DNA from: Enoplolaimus lenunculus
Lineage: Eukaryota > Nematoda > Enoplea > Enoplida > Thoracostomopsidae
Direction: 5' to 3'
NCBI GenBank assembly: GCA_030248215.1
Contig: JASANG010001699.1
Span: 22,827 to 86,826 of the forward strand
Length of the DNA stretch: 64,000 bases
Under the pieces are notes generated by a model. That model searched no databases and was not told the DNA's origin. It saw only the letters and a list, made by a program, of their open reading frames with translations. Positions 46,161-58,724 of this stretch are shown here, in pieces; within the stretch, counting starts at the first letter, position 1, and each line of letters opens with the position of its first letter. The position numbers and the translations under genes were made by a program.

Positions 46161-48315
46161 GTTACAAGTTGTAAGGCAGCAGGGAACAAAAATCAACGAC
46201 ACATTACTAAAGCTACGGTGGCTCCCCAGATACGGACACAGAGGTGTGTATCTCTTGCTCCAAAAGTCATACAATACTGAAAACTATGTGATACAAATGG
46301 TTTCCTAATCAAACCGGAATTCCCATTGCATCGTTGCTGCTATATATTCTTGATATGTTATTAAATTGATTGTAGCGACGCCGGAATCAAATTAATATTG
46401 AGAGGGCACAATGGCAGGTAAAAAGGGTGGAATATTAAACAGTGTCATTTTGCCAAAATCATATTGTTTTACCAAAAAATGTGACAGACGATATGCTCCT
46501 GTAAAATGAACTATTCACTTTAATTTTACAGTAAATACGAAAGCTTTTTTCGCTTTTCACAACGCCACTCAAAATATAATTGTTTACTCACAGGGTAAAG
46601 TATCACCGATACCAGAATAGATGCTCATTACCATTTGGTTTAATCGTTTTTGTGCCTTTGTGGACCTTAACAATGCCGGAGCAGACAGAGGCGGCGGCTC
46701 CCCCCCAACTCCATACTCCATGGTGGTGACCCCAACATAGAGATACAGTGTTTCTTGGTGCTTGATCTGATGTTCACCGAGCTCACGCTTTTGTGATTAA
46801 ATAACTGCGAGGACACCCTTCCAAAAGTTTCATAAAAAAGTTGCAAAATGACGAACCTAGACAATGATCAGTCTAATATTTGAGGTTTTCCTGTTTCTCT
46901 TTGACGCAACATTTTTGCCAATATATGCCGCGTTTAGTTCCGAACCTAAATGCTGCTTAATTTCATTTTTTACAAATGATTTGTGCCGGGCTCGACCCCC
47001 ACTATATTTGTTGGCCACACCGACGTGTGCACTTCTCTAAGTATAGAACAGCTCAGTCTTGTGTACAGTATGCTTATCATCACGAGTATTTAATGTTGTA
47101 TTTTAGCAAAAGTGTTTTGATTCTCCTGTAACAGACAAATTAGTTAGTGACGTTCTTTCTCCAGTGGGAGCATTTAGTACATGGTTTTAAATTTTTCCGT
47201 TTTTCCGTTCCGGTCGATTCAATTTTTACGGAAAAAACCAACCCTGCTATTCGGTTTCCTTCACAAGATGTGCTGTTAAGAATAGTATTGCACATTTTTA
47301 GTTGAAACACCCTAATTGCTATACCCTTGCTAACTTATTATTGTACACTGCTGCCGTTTTAGTAGATAATTAAATGCGTAGAAAATGAACTAACATCTGT
47401 GTTTCTTTCGGTACTCTGACTGACAAAATATCTGGATTGTTTTAAGTTTCAAGAAACAGTCTGTAAGGTTTCAAAATTAATGTGCTTACACAGCCTCTAG
47501 CCAACGAATACCTGTTTTTTGTGGCGACAACGACCTATTAACTGTTTAATTTAATGACATTCACTTTTGCTAATCCATGGACACCCAGGCGATAAGATGA
47601 AAAATAATTGTAGATGTCGTTAACCTTTCGATTATGAGCGGCAAATCGATATTTTCTAGTTTTCTGATGACAATGAGATCCCAGAAACATCTATGGCATA
47701 AAAATGTTAAAGTCTTTGACTAATACACTGTGGCCTAACGTCTAAACACGTAGCTAGGTTTTATGAAATGTAAAACCAGGTGTATAAGTTTAAATCGCGT
47801 TTCTTCGCTTTTGATGAAAATCAGATAACATGTCCTTTGCCAAAATCTTGATATGTTCGTGCTCAGTTCGATCTGCGGACTTTAAAATATATAATTTGAC
47901 TATATTTAGTCCAAAAAATGAATTTTTTCGAAGTTTCCTTAAAGTCGACCCATGGTGTTAAAAATCGAATGAAATGTGTTCTCAAAAATTAAAAAATGCA
48001 ATCCGTTCGAACCGCCTTGATCAGATAACTTATGTTTTGTAGGTCGCCAGTTCAATCCAGCTCTGTATGCCTGCTTTTCTACACATTTAATATAAATGCA
48101 TTGTACTGTATGTATGATTGCCGGCATCATAAGAGTTGATAGTCGACGATAAATGTGATTGGAGGTGGGCTGCGTGGTGTAGGGGTAAAGCGTTCGATTT
48201 AGAATCCGTAACAACTACACCATGTAACATAGATGGCAGAACAACCGTATTATATACGAATACCAAAGAATTTTAGGCCGTAATCCTCAATTCTTTCCAC
48301 AGAACCTGTGACATT

Positions 48316-49640
48316 TCATAAGATTGCGAATAGATTTCTGACTAATATATCGAATATGAGAGTTCCAGAATAGTTTTGAGTCAAAGATGACACGAAAATA
48401 CGTAACTGCAAGCCATTTTCTATGCACCCACCATGAACTGTTTTCAGCGCCCAATCTATTCTGCGCTCAGCAATTTTCAACGATGTGTTCTGTGCCGATA
48501 TCACAAAATTGTCTGCTTGTGCTTGAGCAAATATAACCTGTTTTCCTAACTGCACTACAAATCGTCCCCTACCATTGTCCACAACAAAGGAGACAGAGCA
48601 CCGCTTGTGTGCAACCTTGATGTGCAAGAACTTTTATTTGAGAAGAACCCATTTGAGCAAATTCAGTTCTAGAGCGTATGAGATTATTTATAAATCTACT
48701 AATCCTTTTATCTACTCCAAATCTATTGAGAGCACTCTGTATTTAGGGAAAGGAGGTTTTGTTAAAAGTTCGCCAATGTATAGCAAGATACCAAGGTTAT
48801 AACGTTTAACAGAAAGACCTTTCTCAATCTTCGATGTAAGAATGTGAAGGGCTGTCAGTGTCGATTTGCCCGTCTGATGTGCATGCTCATTTGCTGAAAA
48901 CGGATGACTCAATGACGCATTTTGTCCAATCTATCTTACAATCGTTCTCTCTAATGTCATGAAAAGAAATGAAGCTAAGCTAATTGATCTATACGTTTTC
49001 GCTGGCATATAGTCGTTTTTAGGCCTGCTTGAAAATATAATGGCAATATCTCGTCGAATCCTGGTGCTTTAACACGAGAAAAACAACTAATTGCCTAACG
49101 AGTTCTTTCGACAGAAACTTACATATTAATCTCCAGAAGTTGCTCTGACGGTGGTTCCCCTAAATTCGGCATGAATGACTTGTGAACACCCAGGAAAATG
49201 CTCTGTTAGAAGTGTCATCAGAATTTCAGTTTCATGATCTGTACTAGATTTGTTTTCATCTAAAAACAGCCAAGACGGGCTTGGCCGTTACTACGAAGAA
49301 TTCGATGTATTCTTGCTGTTTGAGCGGTATAGGTATACCTCTTAGCTGTTCACAGAATTTTATCCAATGTCGCCTTTTAGTTTCTTTAATCTAATACTAA
49401 AATTATCTCTGATATTTCTTATAACATCGCCAAGTTTTAATGTTATCATGACGTGTCGCCATTCGATTTAATTTTCGACATTTCTGCCTCAGCATTTCCA
49501 AGTTCTCATTCCACCAATTTGCACTTTTATTGCGTGTTTTCGCTTCTATACATTTAGTACCGTATTCCCTAGCGTAGTTGATCCGAATGTTTCAAAGATT
49601 TCGCAAAAATCATGTTCCCTGATTTTCCGCTGTCGAAGCA
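48316..49640 (-). pseudogene. Decayed Jockey-like non-LTR retrotransposon (ORF2 remnant)
   Basis: Minus-strand fragments, in order, match the linker and reverse transcriptase of Jockey-clade LINEs: NWWNENLEMLRQKCRKLNR (about 49520-49450), KETKRRHWIKFCEQLRG (about 49390-49340), LLTEHFPGCSQV (about 49210-49170), KAPGFDEILPLYF (about 49070-49035), YRSISLASFLFMTLERTI (about 49000-48945), HAHQTGKSTLTALHILTSKI (about 48890-48830) and ADNFVISAQNTSLKIAERR (about 48525-48470). The pieces fall in different frames with stops between. The catalytic box reads QADN where an active element has YADD or FADD. It is therefore inactive and old. The element ends about 200 bp before the first XK-related exon. The longest surviving frame is 48316-48627. 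Confidence 0.85.
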
Positions 49641-49846
49641 ATGTTGATCAGACGGTTATTAGTATTAATGAAACATGCTACGTGTTGTAGTTTGTTCTGC
49701 AGTGATGTTCCATATTTGCAGTGTTGTCTCACAACTGTAGTTTCAGTAATATTTATACTAATTTTTGTTGGAATTTAAACCAGCCATTCATGGTGTAATA
49801 AATTGTGATAAATTACGTACACTAAAAACAGAAAAACCTATTGCGA

Positions 49847-52800
49847 ATGCTTATTAAGCGACAGCGTCCAAAACTTTTTAATCGCGATCAGTACAGGGAG
49901 AATAACTGTACTTCATTAAATGAAACTGATCGACCTCGTGATGATTTATACTTGAGGTGGTGGCATTTAGGTACGTATACCTATAAAAGTCCCAAATTGA
50001 GACTATCACTACAAATACATATATATATATTTTAGATGGTGTTGTGTTTCTATTGTATAAGGTTTTAGTTATATAATATGTAAAATGTTAATTTGTCGAA
50101 ATTCCAATTTGAATATGTTTTTATATCTTGTTAAGTTACTGTAACCACTTAGCTTTAAACTTGCTTACATTTAGTTTGAGCGCGCCTACTGCTTTTATCG
50201 CATTAATATGTTTATCGTTTTAGCATTCACCGCCTTATGTGGAGCGTTTTTCTACGTTGATGTTCTCAGCGATATATCTGTTGCAAGTCATTTTTATCAC
50301 AAAGGAAATGTCTTGCCCGGTTGCTTGTCCGCTTCTTTCGTAGTATTTCCACCGATAGTTTATAGTGTCGTTAATTTGGTGTGGATATACCAGGTATATA
50401 TAAATGAATTTATTTACAAATAAAGTATTAAATTTTGTTGCTTAAATTCAGTACGTCTTCGCCGGATTTGTCTTTTCAACGGTTTCTTTAGTAAATGACA
50501 AATGTTAAGTAATGATGGAAAATTGAAAGCTTCAGTGCTCTTAAGGCTCACTTATTGTTGTCCATTAATTTGTCACCAGAGATGAAAGTCTCAGTGAAGA
50601 AGTTGAGAGTGAAACTTAGACTGCACCAAATTCTTTGAATATATATATTTTAGACGCAAAATATACACATGACAACATCACATATCAGTGAAGCAAGCAG
50701 ATATCACCGAATAAAAATTACGCTGTCGCAGAAATCATATTAGTGGTACTGGCTGGCTTAATACCGCAACATTTTGCCCTAAAAACTTTATAATTGAAAT
50801 TTTGTAAATCCGAACTGTCGGATAGGTAGTAAAAGTTTTGATACTTTAGTTCACTAAAATTCTGTTGCCCGCAGGCTAAATTTAGCATGCCATTCAGTTC
50901 AATATTTAATAATTTTTACACAAAACAGAATTGAGTGTATCAGCGTTCGCTTTTAAAAGCAAAAGTTTTTGACAATTTTGCAGTTGTAAGTCTAGTCCGC
51001 AAGTCGCTATACAACCACTATTTTCTTATAGCAATAACTCTTAATAAAACAATTTGGCACAACTGGCACTCCTGGCTGGCATCAATATACCGCCGTATCA
51101 GTTTCTAATCCTGAGACTTTTCCAAAGCTGAGACTGGGACTGAGACTGCGGGAGTCTCGGAAATTTTCGAGACTGGAGACTGAGATTACCATCCCTGTAA
51201 TGCTTACCAATAAGTCTAATGTGTATACCTCGTGAACAATCTCGCTGAATTATGTTGCTTGTTTCAGGATATCAAATATCGTCATGGTTTAACCTATCAC
51301 TCTCGAACTTATTGGATTATTTCAATTTGTTTTTCTGTGTGTCTGTCGTCTATTATATTTAGGTGAGTTTTATTGTGGTTTTGTACAATCAGGTTTGTAA
51401 CAGAAATAGTGGCTTTTAATTTTGGCTGTTTTACTCCTGGTTTGTATACCAAGATTTCGGAACGGATTGTGACAATAGCTGAAATTATAATCCTCGCGCG
51501 CAATGATTAAATGTTACTTAAAATGCATTATATAGCATACAGTTTGCCATCCAAATTTCCTAAATTGTACACTCTATTATATTGACAGTTATAGTGTTCT
51601 CACACCACTGATCTGCAACAGTAATCAGGTAGGAGGGAAGTTGAAATGTATTTTGTTTGTTGCAATTGACTTTAATCATGAAATTCGAAACTGCGGACGT
51701 TTTAGTCAACGTGTGTAATATTGCAAGCAAATATTTAGTGAGCTTTATTTACGTTGTTGAAATAATTGCATTTTTATATTTTAGGTATGGTGCATCTGTA
51801 GCATACGGTATTATTTTTCTCAAACAAACTCGGGGAATTACAGACGATCGAGTGCCCGAGCACAGTCGGTTCGTATATTATCGCATGTTGGAAGAGGTTG
51901 GTCATTTACCATCATACGTTTCTCTTTAATTTGTTTTATATAGGAACTGTTTAGTGCGGTTTTGTCAAATGCAAACAATGTAATGGTGGTTAAAGTTTTG
52001 AATCGATCACGATTGATAAATAGTATATATAGTGTAAGTTATCAACTTATGTTTTTACTGCTTCGAAGTCATAATATTACATTAGCTTTATACGATAATA
52101 ATATGCGTTTAAATAAGTTGTCAACTCAAAAAGTTTTTTTCCTGCTCCTAAATTTTTAATGTGCACTAATGCGATTTTGAGCGTGTATCGCATTTTTAGG
52201 GTAAAAATGTCTGTGTTCGCTCTAGATGAAACCACACAAGCTATGTTTCATATGGCGTGATTAATGTTTATTGCAATCCTTCTATGGATTTGTTGGGTTT
52301 TTGTTGTAACAATATATTCCTTTTTCTCTTTTAGGATCGCGACGTATGTCTGTTAATTCTCATAGAAACGTTTTTAGAAACGTGCCCTCAGTTGATGATA
52401 CAACTTTATATGGCATTCAAGCAGTCCATAACGAAAGATGCTGACTTACTGAGTTAGTACTTATAGCTATATTGTATTTTTGTGTAATGTGTCCGTTACT
52501 CTAATGACTGTTATGGAATTCACACAGTAATTTCGTAATAGTTTTGCAAAATTAAGTGTCGTTGAGCGAAGCGAAACTCCCAGCCGAGTTTCGCGAAGCG
52601 TTTTATGTTTTGTACTTGGGGGTCAAAAGGTGGATGTCCGTCCGTCCGTCTGTTCGTATGTCCGTCCGAAAAAATCTCAGGAACGGCTGAACCGATTTCG
52701 ATAGACTTTTTTGTTTGAAAGCCATTTATCCTGGGGTGTTAACCTCGCATTGGGGTTATAAAATTTTAAGCCGTTTATTAGCTACAGGGTAATTTGCATA

Positions 52801-55800
52801 ATTAATTAAGCCTAAATTAGGACTTTCCACAATACTTCCTAATTATTACAGTTAGAAGCAATCTAATTTTAGCATTAAAGGGTTTTTTAAATGCGAGAAA
52901 TCTGCGTAGACTGTTGAAAACCGACAACTGAGCAGTTAGCTAATAGATAATTTGCATATTAGCATAGTTTATAAGCCTAAATTAGGACTTTTTACAATAT
53001 TTCACTAATTATTACAGTTAGAAGCAATATAATTTCAGCACTAAAGGGTTTTTAGGTGCGAGGAATTTGAATAAATTGTTTACAAATATCCAAAACCGAT
53101 AATTGAATAGTTAGCTAATACCTAATTTGCATATTACCTTAATTGACAAGACAAAACTAGGACTTTTTAAATTATTTCATTAATTATTAGGGTTTACTGA
53201 AGGTTTTCGGGTGCGAGGAATCTGAATAAATTGTTTACAAACCTCCAAAACCGATAATTGAATAGTTAGCTAATAGCTAATTTGCATATTAGCTTAATTG
53301 ACAAGACAAAATTAGCACTTTTTAAATTATTTCATTAATTATTAGGGTTTACTGAAGGTTTTCGGGTGCGAGGAATCTGAATAAGTTGTTTACAAACCTC
53401 CAAAACCGATAATTGAATAATTAGCTAATAGCTAATTTGCATATTAGCTTAATTGACAAGACAAAATTAGGACTTTTTAAATTATTTCAATAATTATTAA
53501 GGTTTACTGAAGGTTTTTTGGTGCGAGGAATCTGAATAAATTGTTTACAAACGTGTTAAACCGATAATTGAGTAGTCAGCTAATAGATAATTTGCATGTA
53601 AGCATAATTCATAAGCCTAAATTAGGCGCTTTTACAATGTTTCACTAATTATTAGGGTTACAAACAATTTAATTTCAGCAATAATGGGTTTTCAGGTGCG
53701 AGGAATCTGAATAAATTGTCTACAAACCTTTTAAAGCGATTATCGAACAGTTAGCTAATAGATGATTTGCATATTTGCTTAATTGACGAGACAAAATTAG
53801 GACTTTTAAATTATTCCAATAGTTATTAGGGTGGTTGAAGGGTTTTTGGGTGTGAGGAATCTGAGGAAATTGCTTACAAATCTCGAAAAGCGATAAATGA
53901 ATAGTTAGCTAATCACTAATTTGCATATTACCTTAATTACTTACGTGTGTTCGAGCTTCGCTCAATAAATGTAGTCCCACTTCGACTGGTCTAGCGCTCA
54001 TCGGCTGTAATTTTTGTTTTTGAGCAAAGCGCGTTTTATGTTTTGTACTTGGGGGTCGAAAGGTGGATGTCCGTCCGTCCGTCTGTACGTCCGAAAAGAA
54101 TCTCAGGAACGGCGGAACCGATTTTGATAAACTTTTTTTGTTTGAATGCCAATTATCCTGGGGTGTTAACCTCGCATTGGGGTTTTAAAATTTTGAGCTG
54201 TTTATTAGCTACAGGCTAATTTGCATAATTAATTAAGCCTAAATTAGGACTTTTCACAATATTCCGCTAATTATTACAGTTAGAAGCAATCTAATTTTAG
54301 CATTAAAGGGTTTTTGGGTGCGAAAAATCTGCGTAGACTGATTACAAACTTCCAAAACCGATGATTTAACAGTTAGCTACTAGATAATTTGCATATTAGC
54401 ATAGGTTATAAGCCTAAATTAGGACTTTTTACAATATTTCACTAATTATTAAGGTTAAAAGCAATATAATTTCAGCACTAATGGGTTTTTAGGTGCATGG
54501 AATTTGAATAAATAGTTTACAAACATCCAAAACCGATAATTGAATAGTTAGCTAATAGTTAATTTATATATTAGCTTAATTGACAAGACAAAACTAGGAC
54601 TTTTTAAATTATTTCAATAATTTTTAGGGTTCCTGAAGGTTTTTAAGTGCGAGGAATCTGAATCAATTGTTTACACACCTCCAAAACCGATAATTGAATA
54701 GTTAGCTAATAGTTAATTTGCATATTACCTTAATTGCTTACGTGTGTTCGAGCTTCGCTCAATAAATGTAGTCCCACTACGACTGGTATATTTTTAGTTT
54801 GGCTACAGTTCGGATCCATTGCGAGTTCCTTTTTGTCTATTGCTTGGACGATGGTTAGTCAGCATCGCTGTTTGAGATTTGCGAAGTAAGTACTTATGAA
54901 CCACTTTGTTTCTGCTACTCTTCGATTTCTGCTTATGAATCGAACGATACGTGTTAAATAGTAAAGATCTAAATTTTGTTGTAGCACTAAACCTGAGATA
55001 ATAGGTTTTCAAGCAGTGCACGGCAGCAGTTGCGGAATATAAATTCTTCTCTCAAGTAGGACATGTTAAATGCGAGAAATTTGATTACATTAGAAGCGCA
55101 TTGCTGTTCAACTGGTGACCAATTCTACACACAATGGAGAATTCGCATTTTGGCATAATATGAAAAATAGCTGTCAATCTAAGATCATTTCGTATTGTGA
55201 TATTATATAGTGTGGATTTGAAACACGGCTAGTTGTCAGAATATATAGCTTCATGAAATAAATAACACCAATTCTAGCTTACAAAAGCAAAACATGACCA
55301 TCATTGGAACGTGCGTTAATTTTCTTTGGCGTGCGTTTACACTCGCGGGTCGCGTGATTGCTCTGACAATATTTACATATTGCTACAAATGGTGGCTTCT
55401 TGTCGTGATAGTACTACGGTTTGGAATAATGCTTATTTGGCTTACATTCACTCAATCTTTCAAACTGTGTCATCGACTATGTCTTGATATTGGATTTCAT
55501 TCATTACTGGCATGGATTCATATGTTTGTTGCGTTCAATACAATTGAAGGCCCAACAAGATGGCGATATACGTTTTATTATATCGTTGACAGCGTGGAAA
55601 ATAGCATTATTGCGCTGTTAATTTTTGCAAGCGACAGAATTCCCTATAACATTAAAGTTATTGTTGTGAGTATTTATTTCGTTTGCGCAACGCTTGGAAT
55701 TGTATGCTTGTTGGTTTATTATGCATTTTTTCATCCGAATGGCTCCATGGTTAATGTAGCGTTTAGATCGTTTTCGGTTAGCGTTAATGTGGATTCGGTG

Positions 55801-55914
55801 GTTTCACAGCAAAAAGCCAATAGTTATGGTGAAGGATTTAATGATGCTCGTTTTGGGCATGGTAACACGACACAGGATAACGTATTGAAAGCTTTGACAC
55901 AAGAGCTGTTATAG
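49847..55914 (+). CDS. XK-related protein (CED-8/Xkr-like scramblase family), 7 exons
   Basis: Polytopic membrane protein of the XK family, whose CED-8/Xkr8 members expose phosphatidylserine in dying cells. Exons: 49847-49970, 50224-50393, 51268-51362, 51785-51896, 52335-52452, 54798-54885, 55278-55914. The sum is 1344 nt, giving 447 residues, with every phase consistent. Seen: a hydrophilic N terminus of about 40 residues; a first membrane segment with FYVDVLSDISVASHFYHKGN; RFVYYRMLEE followed by the family signature LLILIETFLETCPQLMIQLY; the SIASSFLSIAWTMVSQHRCL segment; then FLWRAFTLAGRVIALTIF, EGPTRWRYTFYYIVDSVEN and a final membrane segment (VCATLGIVCLLVYYAFF) before a soluble tail. Intron 5 (52453-54797) is almost filled by two family S elements that stop 11 bp before exon 6. 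Whether this member scrambles lipid or acts as a partner protein, as XK itself does, cannot be told from sequence. Confidence 0.93.
52561..53990 (+). mobile_element. Satellite-bearing element (family S), copy in XK-related intron 5
   Basis: Starts GTTGAGCGAAGCGAAACTCCC with a hairpin (CGAAACTC against GAGTTTCGCG), then ACTTGGGGGTCAAAAGG, TCCGTCCGTCCGTCTG, a head containing GAACGGCTGAACCGATTTCG and GGGGTGTTAACCTCGCATTG, then about seven tandem units. The spacing between ACAAGACAAAA motifs at 53146, 53301 and 53456 is 155 bp. It ends GAGCTTCGCTCAATAAATG, TAGTCCCACTTCGACTGG. Confidence 0.88.
54016..54786 (+). mobile_element. Satellite-bearing element (family S), second tandem copy
   Basis: Starts TTTTTGAGCAAAGCGCG, lacks the head hairpin, keeps ACTTGGGGGTCGAAAGGTGG, GTCCGTCCGTCCGTCTG and the head, then about three 155-bp-type units, and ends GCTTCGCTCAATAAATGTAG then TCCCACTACGACTGG. 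Only 25 bp separate it from the first copy. Its end lies 11 bp from the next XK-related exon. Confidence 0.88.
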
Positions 55915-56017
55915 CCTGTTTTAGTGGTCGTCTGTTTGTTTTCGATGTTGTAAATTTTTGAGTTTTAGCCATGTCTTAAACATGAACTCTTTTTAATTTC
56001 CGTTTAGACACATGCTA

Positions 56018-56194
56018 CTCTGAGGAACGTTCTGTTTTTTCTCGGGACTGCAATAGAGTAAGCTTAAGCGTACTCTTATGTTTTTGCTAGGCTTTGTTGT
56101 CGGTTCGTTCGTACACTGAGGCTTAGGAATTCGTACGCTGAGGCTTAGGAATTGCCGTATACTATTGTTACGCCCCTCGAAGTAAACACTAGCC
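56018..56194 (+). mobile_element. Chimeric or degenerate family A/B element
   Basis: The left side resembles family A (GAGGAACGTTCTGTTTTTTC, GCAATAGAGTAAGCTTAAGC). The right side ends like family B (ACTATTGTTACGCCCCTCGA then AGTAAACACTAGCC). Two copies of CTGAGGCTTAGGAATT lie inside. Confidence 0.65.
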
Positions 56195-56604
56195 GTGTTT
56201 TAGGGTACAAAATATATATAGGTTGTTTTTTGTTCTATTGTGATATTACTAACTTAATATCAATGTTTCGCATCAATCCCGTCTGCATACTGAAAAGGTC
56301 CTGCATAAAATATTAAGAGTTGGACCTAGCCTTAGGATTAGGCATATCCTGAGTCTTCAAGACGGCGGGATGATGTGACGGATATCCTAATTTTCATAAT
56401 CATAGACTCATAGCATATCGCATCGTACGAAGAGATGTTTGACTGTCTGCTATCTGGTATAAAGCCCCATGCGTCTGTGTATTTTTGATTGCGTTGCTAC
56501 TCAATATCTAGCAGGTTAGCTGGTTCTTTTTTATCATATTTCGTTGAATCTCATGTTTTCTCTATATTTTATGCATAGTTACTGTTCGTTTTCGAACGGG
56601 AATG

Positions 56605-56756
56605 GGCCAATGTATAGAACAGGGGCTGTAGCAGTTTTATAAGCATATTGCTGAGCCTAAGTGTAACGACAAGCCTATATTTAAGCGTAAGCCTAAGCAA
56701 ACAATAGTTAAAAGTTTAAGCTGCGTCAATTATTGCAGTGCGGCGGAAAGATGGCC
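56605..56756 (-). mobile_element. Family A element, decayed right end
   Basis: GGCCAATGTATAGAACAGGGG at the left, ATAAGCATATTGCTGAGCC, GCGTAAGCCTAAGC, then AAAGTTTAAGCTGCG. The right terminus is reduced to GCGGCGGAAAGATGGCC. Confidence 0.75.
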
Positions 56757-58724
56757 CGAGCACGTCTATATATGGGTCCAGAAATAATATGATTTGCACG
56801 TTATGTTTATTTGAATAATCTTTGATGCCCTGCAAACAAAGCAACAAATACAAAAACTGATATTGTTAAATATTAGCAAGAATGTTTAGTTTCGGATCGG
56901 TTTAGAAATGATTCAAAGCTTGTGTCTCGGTATTAATAGGCACGCTCACCTATACGTAGACTGTAGGTAGCATTTGTAGTAAAGCGTTTTGGTTTCTAAG
57001 TTGCTTGTTACTGTGTGTTTGGAACTGAATTATAATACTTATGGGTAATGCGTAAAATCAGACGTTTTCATTTCGATATCCGCTACTCTTTTTCCAAATC
57101 TAGCAAGGCTTCACTTGATACAGTGTATAAGAGTTAACTGTTATGACGGAATCTGAAACAAAAACGGTATGATAGCTTGTTGTAGTCCATATTTTAGTAT
57201 AGGAGGTTTGGTTGCATTCAGGACGTTCTTAACGTCCTGAAATGTTAGTTTATTGGTTGAACGCTTATTTTGTAGATATTTTTAAGTTCAAATCTTTTCG
57301 ATGAATTTGTATTTTGGTAGCTCTGATATTTGTGTATAGTGTGGATCTGTAAGTAAAGTTTTAATTACCATGCATTCAGTATATTGAAGCAGCTTACATA
57401 TTTAACAGCATTAAGTGTCGTGATTGTGAAACTGCAATATGTTTTTTGCAAAAAACGTCCGTTCTATTCCGTGTCGCTGGCCACAGTGGAAATTTGCTAA
57501 ATTGATGTAGTCGCGTTGCCGTCCAAACAGAAACATTATTAGGTGCTATATTTCTAAATTAGTAAATTGGTTTTAACCTTTAACCCTTTCACTCATAGAG
57601 TCTATACTATGAGCAGCTAAATACAAGTACAACAGCAATACCGACATTGTGAGCAGTGTTTCACAATTCGAACATATATGCGCCTCGGGCTCGAGCTTCT
57701 AGCTGCTATATTTTAGTGGACATCGTGAACGTCTCTCACCCGTGAGACTGGGGAAACAACCTTACCTTGAAATTACATCTATTTTGACAATTCTTCCTCA
57801 GTATTGTGCCAAAAGTTTACACGAAACGCGACAACCAGATAAATATTGGTGAAAATCTGCAACTTTTTATTACCGAAATTGCACGAAACCTTCGGCAAAA
57901 ATGCCGGAGCCGGAGGAAGTTTAATTCTTAAATTACTAAGTTTTTGGATGATTTTCGTTATTTTTACTGGCAAAAGCGGAATTCCGGTTCTTATACGGAA
58001 AACAAGCATTTTCACCCTATTTTTTGACGTTGAAAATTTTTTAAACTTGCAACTTTAAAACGCGGGAATGTCATATGCATTGTAACTTCTTTTAACTTTC
58101 CGAGCATGTATTACCACATTTATATTTTTTGTCATACTGCAATACTGTAATAAGATGATTTCTTACGCGATGTGTCCGAATCCTAAATGTTGCAATTACA
58201 CATATTTCCCCAGAAACGCTGATAAGGACATCTTTAAAGCGCATTTTGGGTCTACTAAAAGTGGCAATCTGACATAAGTTCAAACAAAAAGTAAAATTGC
58301 TTACAAACCAGTTTTGCGGTAACAGGCATTTTTCACTTGTTCTGGTATTTTGTATTCCGGTTGCGCCCTTGTCTGTCATTTTTGTTTCATATCGAATAAT
58401 TGCGGTTGCAGCATTTCGGTATGGAAAAATTGAAGTGATTTTACAATGAACCATGAGCGCAAAAAAACAGCGAAATTTTCGGTAATTCTTGAGCGGAAAC
58501 GAACCAATCAGAAGTCGATTCAGAAAACTTGCACCTGTCAGTTCACTAAAAATAGTTACAAATTTTGTTCACATATGAACAGGTGTGTAATCGCCTTAAT
58601 TTAATGTGGTTTTTTTTTATTTTCATCAGATTTTTCCACGTTATATAAACTTGAAGTGCACTGATTGATTGTTAAAAATTGTTGGCAATGCAATTTAGTT
58701 TGTGACAAGTTTGCGAATGGGGCA

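Larger units (their letters stand above)
42296..48315. other. Intergenic region, no gene recognised
   Basis: Six kilobases of AT-rich DNA. It holds a TTAGGC-like scrap (42385-42420), a possible family D end at about 43125, a foldback family F relative (43990-44131), a family E element (45801-46160) and a fragment typical of a decayed repeat near 45590 (GTGGCGAATCCAGAAATTTC). Frames over 100 codons at 43561-43917 (minus) and 45477-45881 (plus) have no recognisable content or splice context. Confidence 0.55.
55915..58724. other. Intergenic region between XK-related and peptidase genes
   Basis: Holds a mixed family A/B element (56018-56194), a family A element (56605-56756), and ACCGGAG-type family E remnants (about 57880-57990 and 58329-58371). 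No frame is convincing. The promoter of the plus-strand peptidase gene should be near the right edge; no motif is evident. Confidence 0.55.

Noticed and set aside
48168-48215. tRNA-Leu-like 5' half (anticodon loop TTTAGAA)
   Set aside because: The anticodon stem has mismatches and no T-arm or 3' acceptor strand follows, so it is at most a remnant.
53146-53760. Regular repeat-spacer structure resembling a CRISPR array
   Set aside because: The whole 155-bp unit is repeated, not a short repeat with unique spacers, and the host is a eukaryote.
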